A DNA stretch of 64,000 nucleotides. It comes from CAG-552 sp964516925 (lineage in GTDB: Bacteria; Bacillota; Clostridia; Christensenellales; Pumilibacteraceae). The position numbers and the translations under genes are program-made. The notes beneath the pieces were generated by a model. That model saw only the letters and a program-made list of their open reading frames with translations. It was not told the origin of the DNA and searched no databases. Every line of letters starts with the position of its first letter. Within the stretch, counting starts at the first letter, position 1. The stretch spans positions 27,545-91,544 of the forward strand of contig CAZEXL010000004.1 in the NCBI GenBank assembly GCA_964516925.1, read 5' to 3'. This document shows positions 50,301 to 58,566 of the stretch, piece by piece.

Positions 50301-50567
50301 ATGGCAGATACAGTAGTAAGAAACAACCGTAAGACAAGGGTTGGTATCGTCGTTAGTGACAAGATGGACAAGACTATCGTCGTTGCAGTAAGAGACAATA
50401 CGAAGCACCCTCTGTATAAAAAGACTATCAAAACGACGGCTAAGTTTAAGGCTCACGACGAGAATAACGAAGCTGGAATCGGCGATATCGTAGAAATCGT
50501 AGAAACCAGACCGCTTTCTAAAGACAAGTGTTTCAGACTCAGCCGCATAGTAGAAAAGGCTAAATAA
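50301..50567 (+). CDS. rpsQ: 30S ribosomal protein uS17
   Basis: An 88-residue OB-fold protein of the small subunit body. Marks: VRNNRKTRVGIVVSDKMDKTIVV and HPLYKKTIKTTAKFKAHDE, ending VEIVETRPLSKDKCFRL. Length normal. Confidence 0.97.
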   Translation: MADTVVRNNRKTRVGIVVSDKMDKTIVVAVRDNTKHPLYKKTIKTTAKFKAHDENNEAGIGDIVEIVETRPLSKDKCFRLSRIVEKAK

Positions 50568-50578
50568 GGAGAACGTTT

Positions 50579-50947
50579 ATGATACAACCACAATCTTATT
50601 TGAAAGTCGCAGACAACAGCGGCGCAAAAGAAATTATGTGTATTCGTGTACTCGGCGGCTCCTTCCGTCGTACCGGTAACATCGGCGACGTTATCATCGC
50701 TTCCGTAAAGAGCGCAACTCCGGGCGGAACGGTAAAGAAGGGTGACGTTGTAAGAGCGGTAATAGTACGTAGCCACAAGGGCGTTAATCGTCCGGACGGC
50801 AGTCACATCTGCTTCGACGACAACGCTGCGGTTATTATTGATACTCAAAAGCAGCCGAGAGGCACACGTATATTCGGGCCTATCGCAAGAGAGCTTCGTG
50901 ACAAGGATTATATGAAAATTATTTCCTTGGCTCCCGAAGTAATGTAG
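50579..50947 (+). CDS. rplN: 50S ribosomal protein uL14
   Basis: A 122-residue protein at the subunit interface that contacts 16S rRNA and RsfS. Marks: MIQPQSYLKVADNSGAKEIMCI and VRAVIVRSHKGVNRPDGSHI, ending RDKDYMKIISLAPEVM. Length normal; AAGGAGAA precedes it. Confidence 0.98.
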   Translation: MIQPQSYLKVADNSGAKEIMCIRVLGGSFRRTGNIGDVIIASVKSATPGGTVKKGDVVRAVIVRSHKGVNRPDGSHICFDDNAAVIIDTQKQPRGTRIFGPIARELRDKDYMKIISLAPEVM

Positions 50948-50958
50948 GAGGAACGAAA

Positions 50959-51414
50959 ATGAGTTTACGTATTAAAAAGGGCGACACGGTTAAGCTTTTG
51001 GCAGGTGCTGACAAGGGCAAGACGGGCGAAGTTATTGCAGTAGATCCCGACAACGGTCGCGTAAAAGTTGAAAATCTTAATATGGCTACTCGCCATAAGA
51101 AAGCTCGTTCGGCTCAGGAACAAAGCGGTATCGTTAAGATGGAAGGCAATATCGACATCAGCAACGTAATGCTCGTATGCCCGTCCTGCGGTAAGGCGAC
51201 TCGTATCGCTACCGTAGAAGTAGAGGGCAAGAGCCATCGTCAATGCAAAAAGTGCGGTTTCGATCTTGACGTTAAAAAGGTAGAAAAGAAAGCCGAAAGC
51301 AAAAAGAGAGCTACTAAGTCGGCAGCCAAGGAAGAAAAGTCCGAAAAGGCTACCACTAGCAGAGTAAAGCGTACCCGTAAGTCGCAAAAAGAAAGCGACG
51401 CAAAGACCGAGTAA
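50959..51414 (+). CDS. rplX: 50S ribosomal protein uL24 with extended C-terminus
   Basis: A 151-residue early-assembly protein; the usual length is about 103. The KOW-type core (LRIKKGDTVKLLAGADKGKTGEV) and the CPSCGKATR...CKKCGFDL cysteine pairs end near residue 110. The last 40-odd residues are a Lys/Glu/Ser/Ala-rich, probably disordered tail. Codon use is like its neighbours and the rplE start follows normally, so the tail looks genuine and not a readthrough error. Confidence 0.95.
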   Translation: MSLRIKKGDTVKLLAGADKGKTGEVIAVDPDNGRVKVENLNMATRHKKARSAQEQSGIVKMEGNIDISNVMLVCPSCGKATRIATVEVEGKSHRQCKKCGFDLDVKKVEKKAESKKRATKSAAKEEKSEKATTSRVKRTRKSQKESDAKTE

Positions 51415-51426
51415 TAGGAGGACATT

Positions 51427-51981
51427 ATGGCTGAACTTAAAAGAAACAGACTTAAGACAAGGTATATTGAAGAAATCGTACCTGCCCTTATGAAAGAACG
51501 CGGCTACGCTAACGTAATGGAAGTTCCCAAGCTCGATAAGATTATTCTTAATATGCGTCTCGGCGACATTAAGGACAACAGCAAGAGCGTACAAATTGCC
51601 ATGAACGAGCTCGAAGCGATTGCAGGACAAAAGGCTGTGCTTTGCAGAGCTAAAAAGTCGGTTGCAAACTTCAAACTTCGTGAAGGTCAGGCAATAGGTA
51701 TAAAGGTTACTTTGCGCGGCAACAAGATGTACGAATTTTTCGATAAGCTCGTATCCATCGCATTCCCTCGCGTAAGAGACTTCCGCGGTATCTCGGGCAA
51801 GTCGTTCGACGGCAGAGGAAACTATGCGGTCGGCGTTAAAGAACAGATCATGTTCCCCGAAGTTCCGTACGAACAAGTAGAAAAAGTAAGAGGCTTCGAC
51901 GTTTGCGTAGTAACTACCGCAAAAACCGACGACGATGCCAAAGCACTCCTTGTAAAGCTTGGAATGCCTTTCAAGAACTAA
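51427..51981 (+). CDS. rplE: 50S ribosomal protein uL5
   Basis: A 184-residue protein that binds 5S rRNA. Marks: RLKTRYIEEIVPALMKERGYANVMEVPKL-type start, GQKAVLCRAKKSVANFKLREGQAIG, RGISGKSFDGRGNYAVGVKEQIMFPE, and the KTDDDAKALLVKLGMPF end. Length normal. Confidence 0.98.
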   Translation: MAELKRNRLKTRYIEEIVPALMKERGYANVMEVPKLDKIILNMRLGDIKDNSKSVQIAMNELEAIAGQKAVLCRAKKSVANFKLREGQAIGIKVTLRGNKMYEFFDKLVSIAFPRVRDFRGISGKSFDGRGNYAVGVKEQIMFPEVPYEQVEKVRGFDVCVVTTAKTDDDAKALLVKLGMPFKN

Positions 51982-52004
51982 CAGGGAAAGGAGATTAATT
52001 ATTT

Positions 52005-52190
52005 ATGGCTAAGAAAGCAATGATTAATAAGCAGCAAAAACCTGCTAAATACTCCACCAGAGCTTACACTCGTTGCAAGCTTTGCGGCAGACCGCACGCG
52101 GTACTTCGCAAGTACGGTATTTGCAGAATTTGTTTCAGAGAATTGGCGTACAAGGGAGAAATCCCCGGCGTTAAGAAGTCGAGCTGGTAA
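52005..52190 (+). CDS. rpsZ: 30S ribosomal protein uS14, zinc-binding short type
   Basis: A 61-residue protein of the small subunit head in the short, C+ form: CKLCGRPHAVLRKYGICRICF has two CxxC pairs holding zinc. The tail GEIPGVKKSSW is typical. The gap to rplE is 23 bases with AAAGGAG. Confidence 0.97.
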   Translation: MAKKAMINKQQKPAKYSTRAYTRCKLCGRPHAVLRKYGICRICFRELAYKGEIPGVKKSSW

Positions 52191-52201
52191 GGAGGTAAGG
52201 T

Positions 52202-52600
52202 ATGGTAGTTAACGATCCCATAGCAGATTTGCTCACAAGAATCAGAAATGCGCAGACGGCAAGGCACGATACCGTTACCGTTCCCGCTTCCAAAATGAAG
52301 GTTGCTATCGTAGATATTCTCGTTAAGGAAGGATATCTTAGAAGCGCCGAAATCGTGGAAATCGACGGACACAAAAATATTTTCATTACCTTAAAGTACG
52401 GCGCAAAGAAAGAAAAGGTTATAACCAGTCTTAAGAGAATAAGCAAGCCCGGTCTTAGAGTTTACTGCGGATACGAAGATCTTCCCAGAGTTTTAAACGG
52501 ACTCGGTATTGCAATCATCTCTACCTCTAAGGGCATTATGACCGACAAGCAGGCTCGCGCAAACAAGATCGGCGGCGAAGTTCTCGCCTACATCTGGTAA
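52202..52600 (+). CDS. rpsH: 30S ribosomal protein uS8
   Basis: A 132-residue early-assembly protein that binds the central domain of 16S rRNA. Marks: NDPIADLLTRIRNAQ, KRISKPGLRVYCGYEDLPRVLNGLGIAIISTSKGIMTDKQAR-type C-terminal core, and the terminal IW. Length normal. Confidence 0.98.
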   Translation: MVVNDPIADLLTRIRNAQTARHDTVTVPASKMKVAIVDILVKEGYLRSAEIVEIDGHKNIFITLKYGAKKEKVITSLKRISKPGLRVYCGYEDLPRVLNGLGIAIISTSKGIMTDKQARANKIGGEVLAYIW

Positions 52601-52610
52601 GGAGGTTTAT

Positions 52611-53150
52611 ATGTCAAGAATAGGTAGATTGCCCATCGCCGTTCCCGCAGGCGTTACCGTTGCTTACAGCGACAATGTGGTTACCGTAAAAGGTCCCAAA
52701 GGTACGCTTACTCAGGCGATTGAAGACAAAAATATAAACGTAGTTATCGAAGGCGCAACCGTAAAGGTAGAACGCGCAAAAGAAGACAAGAGCGTAAAAA
52801 GCAAGCACGGTTTGTATCGTCAGCTTATAAACAATATGATTGTCGGCGTAGTTACTCCGTTTTCTAAGACTCTTATCGTAAACGGTGTAGGTTGGAAAGC
52901 AGGCGTAAGCGGCAAGAAGCTCACGCTTAACATCGGATTCAGCCATCCCGTAGAGTTCAATATCCCCGAAGGAATTACTATTACCTGTCCCGATCAGAAC
53001 ACCGTAGTAGTAACGGGCATATCCAAGGATCTCGTAGGACAAACCGCTGCAACCATTAAATCCAAGAGGCCGGTAGAGCCGTATCACGCATACGGTATCA
53101 GATACAGCGACGAAGTCGTTGTTATGAAAGAAGGCAAGAAGGGTAAATAA
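52611..53150 (+). CDS. rplF: 50S ribosomal protein uL6
   Basis: A 179-residue protein near the sarcin-ricin loop with two similar domains. Marks: SRIGRLPIAVPAGVTV, VKGPKGTLTQ, LIVNGVGWKAGVSGKKLTLNIGFSHPVE-type middle, and the RPVEPYHAYGIRYSDE end. Length normal; the start follows AAGGAGG. Confidence 0.98.
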   Translation: MSRIGRLPIAVPAGVTVAYSDNVVTVKGPKGTLTQAIEDKNINVVIEGATVKVERAKEDKSVKSKHGLYRQLINNMIVGVVTPFSKTLIVNGVGWKAGVSGKKLTLNIGFSHPVEFNIPEGITITCPDQNTVVVTGISKDLVGQTAATIKSKRPVEPYHAYGIRYSDEVVVMKEGKKGK

Positions 53151-53162
53151 TAGGAGGGCATT

Positions 53163-53525
53163 ATGATAGGTAAGATTAATAAAAACAGCGTAAGAGCTAA
53201 AAGACATCTTAGAATAAGAGCGAACCTTAAAGGCACTGCTCAAATGCCCCGCCTTTGCGTTTACCGCAGCACGGCTCACATCTATGCGCAGGTTATCGAC
53301 GACGAAAAGGGTGTAACCCTTGCTTCTGCGTCGACTATCGCTAAGGGCGTAGACGTAAGCGGCATGAGCAAGACCGAAGCAGCAAAAACGGTTGGCAAAC
53401 TCGTTGCGCAGCGCGCAATCGAAGCGGGCGTAAAAACCGTTGTGTTCGACCGTGGCGGCTATTTGTACACCGGCAGAGTAAAGGCTCTTGCCGACGGTGC
53501 AAGAGAAGCCGGTCTTGAGTTTTAG
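53163..53525 (+). CDS. rplR: 50S ribosomal protein uL18
   Basis: A 120-residue protein that binds 5S rRNA. Marks: RAKRHLRIRANLKGTAQMPRLCVYRS and FDRGGYLYTGRVKALADGAREAGLEF. Length normal. Confidence 0.98.
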   Translation: MIGKINKNSVRAKRHLRIRANLKGTAQMPRLCVYRSTAHIYAQVIDDEKGVTLASASTIAKGVDVSGMSKTEAAKTVGKLVAQRAIEAGVKTVVFDRGGYLYTGRVKALADGAREAGLEF

Positions 53526-53534
53526 GAGGATATT

Positions 53535-54047
53535 ATGGCAAAGAGAGAACAAGAAGTTGTTAAGCAAGACGACGGAATTCAATCGAAACTCGTTGGCGTT
53601 AACCGTATAACCAAGGTAGTAAAGGGCGGACGTAATATGCGTTTCGCAGCGCTTGTGGTTGTAGGCGACGGCAAAGGCAGTATCGGTATCGGAAGCGGAA
53701 AGGCTACCGAAGTTCCCGAAGCTATCAAAAAGGCAGAACAAATCGCTCGCCGTAATATGATCAAAGTTGCAATCGGCGAAAACACTATACCGCACGAAGT
53801 AATCGGTAAGTTCGGCAAGAGCCAGGTTATTCTTATGCCGGCTCCCGAAGGACGCGGAGTTATCGCAGGCGGCAGCGTAAGAGCGGTCGTAGAGCTTGCA
53901 GGCATTAAGAATATTATCACCAAGAGCTACGGTTCGCGTAATTCCATCAATACCGTAAAGGCTACTTTCGAGGGACTCAAGGCATTGCGTTCTCCCGAAA
54001 CCGTTGCCGCTCTTCGCGGACTTTCCGTAGAAGAAATCCTCGGTTAA
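53535..54047 (+). CDS. rpsE: 30S ribosomal protein uS5
   Basis: A 170-residue protein at the mRNA entry with an N-terminal double-stranded RNA-binding fold (VKGGRNMRFAALVVVGDGKGSIGIGSGKA) and the conserved IPHEVIGKFGKSQVILMPAPEGRGVIAGG. The fidelity-related loop VNRITKVVKGGR is intact. Confidence 0.98.
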   Translation: MAKREQEVVKQDDGIQSKLVGVNRITKVVKGGRNMRFAALVVVGDGKGSIGIGSGKATEVPEAIKKAEQIARRNMIKVAIGENTIPHEVIGKFGKSQVILMPAPEGRGVIAGGSVRAVVELAGIKNIITKSYGSRNSINTVKATFEGLKALRSPETVAALRGLSVEEILG

Positions 54048-54058
54048 GGCGGTGCAAT

Positions 54059-54241
54059 ATGGAAAAGCAATTAAAAATCACACTTGTAAAAAGCATTAAC
54101 GGATGCCTTGAAAAGCAGAAGAGAACCGTAGAGGCTCTCGGACTTAAAAAGATTCGTTCGTCGGTGGTTCGCCCCGACAATGAAGCCGTACGAGGCATGA
54201 TATATGTTGTTAAACATCTTGTAACAGTGGAGGAAATATAG
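54059..54241 (+). CDS. rpmD: 50S ribosomal protein uL30
   Basis: A 60-residue protein: LKITLVKSINGCLEKQKRTVEALGLKKI, then SSVVRPDNEAVRGMIYVVKHLVTVEE. Length normal. One base separates it from rplO. Confidence 0.97.
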   Translation: MEKQLKITLVKSINGCLEKQKRTVEALGLKKIRSSVVRPDNEAVRGMIYVVKHLVTVEEI

Positions 54242-54242
54242 T

Positions 54243-54689
54243 ATGAAAATGCACACTTTATCTCCGGCTCCCGGCGCAAAAACCGCTTCTAAGCGTGTTG
54301 GTCGCGGTATCGGTTCCGGACTTGGTAAAACCTCTACAAAGGGACACAAGGGACAATGGGCGCGTAGCGGAGGCGGCGTAAGAGTCGGCTTCGAAGGCGG
54401 TCAGATGCCTCTTGCCCGCAGACTCCCCAAAAGAGGATTCGACAACGCTTGGAAAAAGGCTTACACGGTTATTAACATCAGCTTGATCGAAGATAACTTT
54501 AACGAAGGCGACGAAGTTTCTATCGAAGTTCTTAAGGAAATGGGACTTGTTAAAAAGGTAGAACAGTACGGACTTAAAGTTTTGGGAAACGGCGAGCTTA
54601 CCAAAAAGGTTACTGTAAAAGCCGATAAATTTACGGGCGCTGCTAAGGAGAAAATCGAAAAGATTGGTGGCAAAGTTGAGGTGTTATAA
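54243..54689 (+). CDS. rplO: 50S ribosomal protein uL15
   Basis: A 148-residue protein with the typical glycine-rich start (SPAPGAKTASKRVGRGIGSGLGKTS-type, GHKGQWARSGGGVRVGFEGGQMPLARRLPKRGF region). Its stop overlaps the secY start by one base (TAATG). Confidence 0.98.
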   Translation: MKMHTLSPAPGAKTASKRVGRGIGSGLGKTSTKGHKGQWARSGGGVRVGFEGGQMPLARRLPKRGFDNAWKKAYTVINISLIEDNFNEGDEVSIEVLKEMGLVKKVEQYGLKVLGNGELTKKVTVKADKFTGAAKEKIEKIGGKVEVL

Positions 54690-56026
54690 TGTTTAAAAAC
54701 CTCATCAACGCCTTTAAAAACAAGGAAATAAGGACCAAGATTCTTTTGACTATCGGAATTTTGTTTCTTTATAGACTTGGTTGCTGGTTGCCTATCCCCG
54801 GCATAAGCGGCGATTACCTCATTGCCGAGGGCGACACTCTTATGAGTCTTATGTCGCAAATCGGCGGTAACGCGTTGCAAAACGGTGCGTTTTTGGCACT
54901 CGGCATTACACCATACATCAATGCGTCTATTATCGTGCAACTTCTTACCGTAGCGATTCCCGCCTTAGAGCGTTGGTCTCGTCAGGGCGAGGACGGCAGG
55001 AAGAAGATTGCAGTCGTAACCAAGATAGCTACTCTTATTTTGGCGATTGCGCAAGCAACCGGTATTGCTATTAGCTGGGTTCAGGGCGGCGGAATAAGCA
55101 GTCAGATCTTCTCTGCCGACGACAGTCAGGTTTGGATAGCTATATTCGTCGGAGCGATGCTCGTAGCCGGTTCGATGTTGACCATGTGGCTCGGCGACAG
55201 AATAACCGAGCTTGGCGTTGGTAACGGCATAAGCCTTATCATCTTCGTAGGTATCATCGCAACCGCAGGACTTGCAATCGCAAGTTCGATAGAGCAAATC
55301 GTAGCCGGCGGCGAGAGCGGAACTATGGCGTTCTGGGGACTTATCATCTTCGTTGCGCTCGTAATTCTTATCTTCTTGTTTATCGTGTTTATCGATTTGG
55401 CGGAACGCAAGATCGTAGTAAACTATGCAAAACAGGTAAAAGGTCGCAAGCAGTACGGCGGACAATCTAGCAATATACCCATTAAGGTTAACGCTAACGG
55501 AGTTATGCCGATAATCTTCTCGACCGCACTTCTTACCTTCCCGCAGATGATCGCAAGATTGTTTGCGTCCACCGAAAGTTTGACCGATACGTCCACTTTC
55601 TACGGATGGTGGAGTACCTATCTCGGAACCAACAGTATTGCTTACTTCGTGCTTTTGGGCATACTTATAATGGCGTTTAGCTTCTTCTATACGACCATTC
55701 AGTTCAAGCCCGACGAAATAGCTCGTAACCTTCAGCAGTACGGCGGCTCTATCGCAGGTATACGTCCCGGCAAAATGACTGCGGAATATCTTAACAGAGT
55801 TTCCAAAAGATTGACTTTCTGGGGCGCGTTGTTCCTTATGATAATAGCTATCGTTCCTTCGGTAGTTTTCCAAGCTTTACAAACGGCAGGCGTTATAAGC
55901 AACATGAACCTTATCAACGCGTTTACCGCTACCGGTCTTTTGATCGTAGTTTCGGTTGCGCTCGAACTTAACAAACAGCTCGAAGGTTTGCTTATGATGA
56001 AGCGTACAAGAGGCTTCCTTAAATAA
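54689..56026 (+). CDS. secY: Protein translocase subunit SecY
   Basis: A 445-residue channel protein with ten transmembrane helices. Marks: EIRTKILLTIGILFLYRLGCWLPIPGI, the plug region, LERWSRQGEDGRKK cytoplasmic loop, LAERKIVVNYAKQVKGRKQYGGQSSNIPIKVNANGVMPIIF-type loop, and the PDEIARNLQQYGGSIAGIRPGK loop that meets SecA and the ribosome. It exports the large protease and lipoproteins encoded in this window (inference). Confidence 0.98.
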   Translation: MFKNLINAFKNKEIRTKILLTIGILFLYRLGCWLPIPGISGDYLIAEGDTLMSLMSQIGGNALQNGAFLALGITPYINASIIVQLLTVAIPALERWSRQGEDGRKKIAVVTKIATLILAIAQATGIAISWVQGGGISSQIFSADDSQVWIAIFVGAMLVAGSMLTMWLGDRITELGVGNGISLIIFVGIIATAGLAIASSIEQIVAGGESGTMAFWGLIIFVALVILIFLFIVFIDLAERKIVVNYAKQVKGRKQYGGQSSNIPIKVNANGVMPIIFSTALLTFPQMIARLFASTESLTDTSTFYGWWSTYLGTNSIAYFVLLGILIMAFSFFYTTIQFKPDEIARNLQQYGGSIAGIRPGKMTAEYLNRVSKRLTFWGALFLMIIAIVPSVVFQALQTAGVISNMNLINAFTATGLLIVVSVALELNKQLEGLLMMKRTRGFLK

Positions 56027-56056
56027 AATTTCTGCCCACAATAAACAGGAGAAGTT

Positions 56057-56683
56057 ATGAAAATCGTTTTATTCGGACCTCCGGGTGCCGGAAAGGGCAC
56101 TCAGGCGGAACATATTTCGAAGATGTACGGATTGCCTCATATTTCTACAGGCGCAGTGCTTCGTAAAAATATCGAGGAGAAAACGCCGATAGGGCTGGTT
56201 GCGCTCGAGTACATCGAGCGCGGCAAACTTGCTCCCGACGACGTTATGATGCAAGTGCTCGAATCGGAACTAGAGAAGTGCGAAAACGGCTTCTTGTTGG
56301 ACGGCTTCCCTCGAACGTTAGCTCAGGCGGAGGCGCTTGACAAGATTACTTCGGTTGACGTCGTGCTTAACATCGAAATCGATTCCGAAGAAGTGGTGGA
56401 CAGAATACTAAACCGTATGGTATGTCCTAAGTGCGGCAAAAACTACAACAAAAAAATTCATTCCGTGGAAATTTGCGATATATGCGGCAGTGCGCTTACC
56501 GTTCGTAAGGACGATAACGAAGAAGTCGTACGCGAAAGATTGCACGTATATGAAAATCAGACCAAGCCCGTAACCGAGCATTATCGCTTGCAAAACAAGC
56601 TTGCTCACATCGACGGCCGCGGTTCTATCGAAGACGTGTTTGAAAGAATACGCAAAGCATTATATGATTACGATAAAAAGTAA
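56057..56683 (+). CDS. adk: Adenylate kinase, zinc-LID type
   Basis: A 208-residue enzyme interconverting AMP, ADP and ATP. P-loop GPPGAGKGT (7-15), LLDGFPRTLAQAEAL (about 77), and a LID with four cysteines (VCPKCGKNYN...ICDICG), the zinc-binding form of Gram-positive bacteria. AGGAG precedes the start. Its end overlaps map by 20 bases. Confidence 0.97.
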   Translation: MKIVLFGPPGAGKGTQAEHISKMYGLPHISTGAVLRKNIEEKTPIGLVALEYIERGKLAPDDVMMQVLESELEKCENGFLLDGFPRTLAQAEALDKITSVDVVLNIEIDSEEVVDRILNRMVCPKCGKNYNKKIHSVEICDICGSALTVRKDDNEEVVRERLHVYENQTKPVTEHYRLQNKLAHIDGRGSIEDVFERIRKALYDYDKK

Positions 56684-57407
56684 TGAAGAATTCGATCTTA
56701 TGCGCGTTTCCGGCGCTATCGTCGGAAAGGCGCTTAGAGAGATCGAAGCATACGTAAAACCGGGCGTTACTACGTTGGAGCTTAACGCAATCATCGAGGA
56801 TATAATTCTTTCCGAAGGGGCGATACCGTCGTTTAAAGGGTACGGCGGATTCCCGGCGGCAAGCTGCATATCGGTCGACGACGTAGTAGTTCACGGTTTT
56901 CCGTCGCTCAAAGTTCTTAAAGAAGGCGAAATAGTAAGCATCGACGTCGGAGCGTGCAAAAACGGCTTTCACGGCGATGCGGCGCGTACTTTTGCGGTAG
57001 GCGAAGTTTCTCCGGGCAAACGCAAACTTATCGAGGTTACCAAGCAATCGTTTTACGAAGGATTAAAGTTCGTAAAAGCGGGCGCCAAACTCGGTGACGT
57101 GTCGCACGCAATTCAAGCTTATGCCGAAAGTTACAACTATGGTGTAGTTCGCGAAATGGTGGGGCATGGTATAGGTCGTAAACTTCACGAAGATCCGTCC
57201 GTTCCAAACTACGGCAAAGCGGGCAGCGGCGTAACGCTTAAAAAGGGCTTCGCTCTTGCCATCGAACCTATGATAACGTACGGAGATTTTCGAGTTACCA
57301 TCGACGACGACGGTTGGACTTGTCGAACGCGAGACGGTTCGCCCAGCGCCCATTACGAAAACACGGTAATAATTACCGAAAGCGGCGTTGAAATTTTAAC
57401 TTTATAG
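56664..57407 (+). CDS. map: Methionine aminopeptidase, type I
   Basis: A 247-residue enzyme that removes N-terminal methionine. Metal ligands are visible in order: D in SIDVGACKNGFHGDAART (two Asp), H in MVGHGIGRKLHEDP, E in AIEPMI and E in YENTVIIT. The ATG at 56664 gives the family start ITIKSNEEFDLMRVSGAIV and lies inside adk with no clear ribosome binding site, so coupling to adk translation is likely. No N-terminal zinc extension. Confidence 0.95.
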   Translation: MITIKSNEEFDLMRVSGAIVGKALREIEAYVKPGVTTLELNAIIEDIILSEGAIPSFKGYGGFPAASCISVDDVVVHGFPSLKVLKEGEIVSIDVGACKNGFHGDAARTFAVGEVSPGKRKLIEVTKQSFYEGLKFVKAGAKLGDVSHAIQAYAESYNYGVVREMVGHGIGRKLHEDPSVPNYGKAGSGVTLKKGFALAIEPMITYGDFRVTIDDDGWTCRTRDGSPSAHYENTVIITESGVEILTL

Positions 57408-57428
57408 TTGCAAAACGGCTCAAATTGG

Positions 57429-57457
57429 TTTACAAAGGTTGAAATTTGTGTTATAAT
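57429..57457 (+). promoter_or_regulatory. Internal promoter before the KOW protein and infA, apparently leaderless
   Basis: TTTACA (57429-57434), 17-base spacer, TATAAT (57452-57457), then AACAAA and the ATG at 57464. Transcription 6-7 bases after the -10 box would start at the start codon. This promoter can boost infA, rpmJ, rpsM, rpsK, rpsD, rpoA and rplQ. Confidence 0.65.
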
Positions 57458-57463
57458 AACAAA

Positions 57464-57721
57464 ATGGGTAAGTTGTGCGACATTAAACTATCCGTTGGAG
57501 ATCTGGCCGTCAGCCTTAAAGGGCACGATACGGGCAGATTGTACGTCGTTATTGCCGAGCTATCGGACGATTTCGTGCTTGTTGCCGACGGGAATATAAG
57601 AAGGATGGAAAATCCCAAGCAAAAACGTCGCAAGCATCTTAGCTTCTTGGCTAAGACCGAAGCGCGCGACGATACGTCAATAAAAAAGGCAGTGGAGGAG
57701 CAAAATGCCAAGAGAAGATAA
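57464..57721 (+). CDS. KOW-domain RNA-binding protein (L14e-like)
   Basis: An 85-residue protein. The KOW-like core is LSVGDLAVSLKGHDTGRLYVVIAEL, then FVLVADGNIRRMENPKQKRRKHLSFL and a basic helical tail ending KKAVEEQNAKRR. Small L14e/KOW proteins occur at this place between map and infA in many Clostridia; the role is not established. The ATG at 57464 has no Shine-Dalgarno sequence but follows a -10 box by 6 bases. Its end overlaps infA by 17 bases. Confidence 0.85.
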   Translation: MGKLCDIKLSVGDLAVSLKGHDTGRLYVVIAELSDDFVLVADGNIRRMENPKQKRRKHLSFLAKTEARDDTSIKKAVEEQNAKRR

Positions 57722-57926
57722 CATCGAAGCCGAAGGCACCGTAGTAGAATGTTTACGAAACGCAACCTTTAAGGTCAAGCTTAGCAACGGTCACATCGTT
57801 ACTTGTACCATTTCGGGCAAGATTCGTATGCATTATATCAAAATTCTCGAAGGCGATACTGTCAAGATCGAAATGTCTCCCTACGATATTACGAAGGGCA
57901 GAATTACGTATAGAAACAAAAACTAA
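57705..57926 (+). CDS. infA: Translation initiation factor IF-1
   Basis: A 73-residue OB-fold protein that occupies the A site of the 30S subunit in initiation. Marks: IEAEGTVVECLRNATFKVKLSNGH, SGKIRMHYIKILEGDTVKIEMSPYD and KGRITYRNK. The ribosome binding site (GTGGAGGAGC) lies inside the KOW gene end. Confidence 0.97.
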   Translation: MPREDNIEAEGTVVECLRNATFKVKLSNGHIVTCTISGKIRMHYIKILEGDTVKIEMSPYDITKGRITYRNKN

Positions 57927-57943
57927 TTTTAGGAGATTACATT

Positions 57944-58060
57944 ATGAAAGTAAGAACTTCTGTTAAACCCATGTGCGACAAGTGCAAAGTCATCAAAAGA
58001 CACGGCAAGGTTATGGTTATTTGTTCCAAATACCCCAACCACAAGCAAAGACAAGGTTAG
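57944..58060 (+). CDS. rpmJ: 50S ribosomal protein bL36, zinc-binding type
   Basis: A 38-residue protein, too short for most gene lists. MKVRTSVKPMCDKCKVIKRH and a later C27 and H33 make the C3H zinc site of the C+ form; the tail is KQRQG. Preceded by AGGAG (57931). Gap to infA 17 bases, the usual neighbour. Confidence 0.97.
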   Translation: MKVRTSVKPMCDKCKVIKRHGKVMVICSKYPNHKQRQG

Positions 58061-58186
58061 TTAAATCCGAATATAATCGTCTTATTTTTCGTGCGCATCA
58101 TTCCAGGCGTGCGACAAAGCGGCGCTAAGGCATATATATTTAGATATTATATCTTAATTAATTTTTTTCAATAAGGAGAAAAAATC
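58061..58186 (+). other. Spacer between rpmJ and rpsM
   Basis: A 126-base gap, unusually long for this operon. It contains GTGCGC...GCGTGCGAC and GCGGCGC short pairings and an AT-rich second half with ATATATATTTAGATATTATATC. It may hold an internal promoter or RNA processing site, but no box pair is convincing. Confidence 0.35.
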
Positions 58187-58555
58187 GTGGCAAGAATTGC
58201 TGGTATTGATTTGCCGAGAGAAAAACGCGTAGAAATAGGCCTTACCTATATCTACGGTATCGGAAGACCGTTGGCAAATAAAATTTTGCAAGCTACCGGA
58301 GTTAATCCGGACATCCGCGTTAAGGATCTTACCGAAGATCAGGTAAACGCGCTTAGAAGCTATATCGAACACAACGTTAAGACCGAAGGCGATTTGCATC
58401 GCGAACTTGCGCTTAACGTAAAAAGACTTATGGAAATCGGCTGCTACAGAGGCGTCCGTCATCGTAAAGGATTGCCCGTTCGCGGACAAAGCACCAAGCA
58501 GAACGCAAGAACTCGCAAAGGTCCGAAGCGTACTGTAGGTAGAAGCAAGAAGTAG
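58187..58555 (+). CDS. rpsM: 30S ribosomal protein uS13
   Basis: A 122-residue protein of the head that contacts P-site tRNA. Marks: ARIAGIDLPREKRVEIGLTYIYGIG and CYRGVRHRKGLPVRGQ, ending TRKGPKRTVGRSKK. The start codon is GTG after AAGGAG. Confidence 0.98.
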   Translation: MARIAGIDLPREKRVEIGLTYIYGIGRPLANKILQATGVNPDIRVKDLTEDQVNALRSYIEHNVKTEGDLHRELALNVKRLMEIGCYRGVRHRKGLPVRGQSTKQNARTRKGPKRTVGRSKK

Positions 58556-58566
58556 GAGGCAGCATC

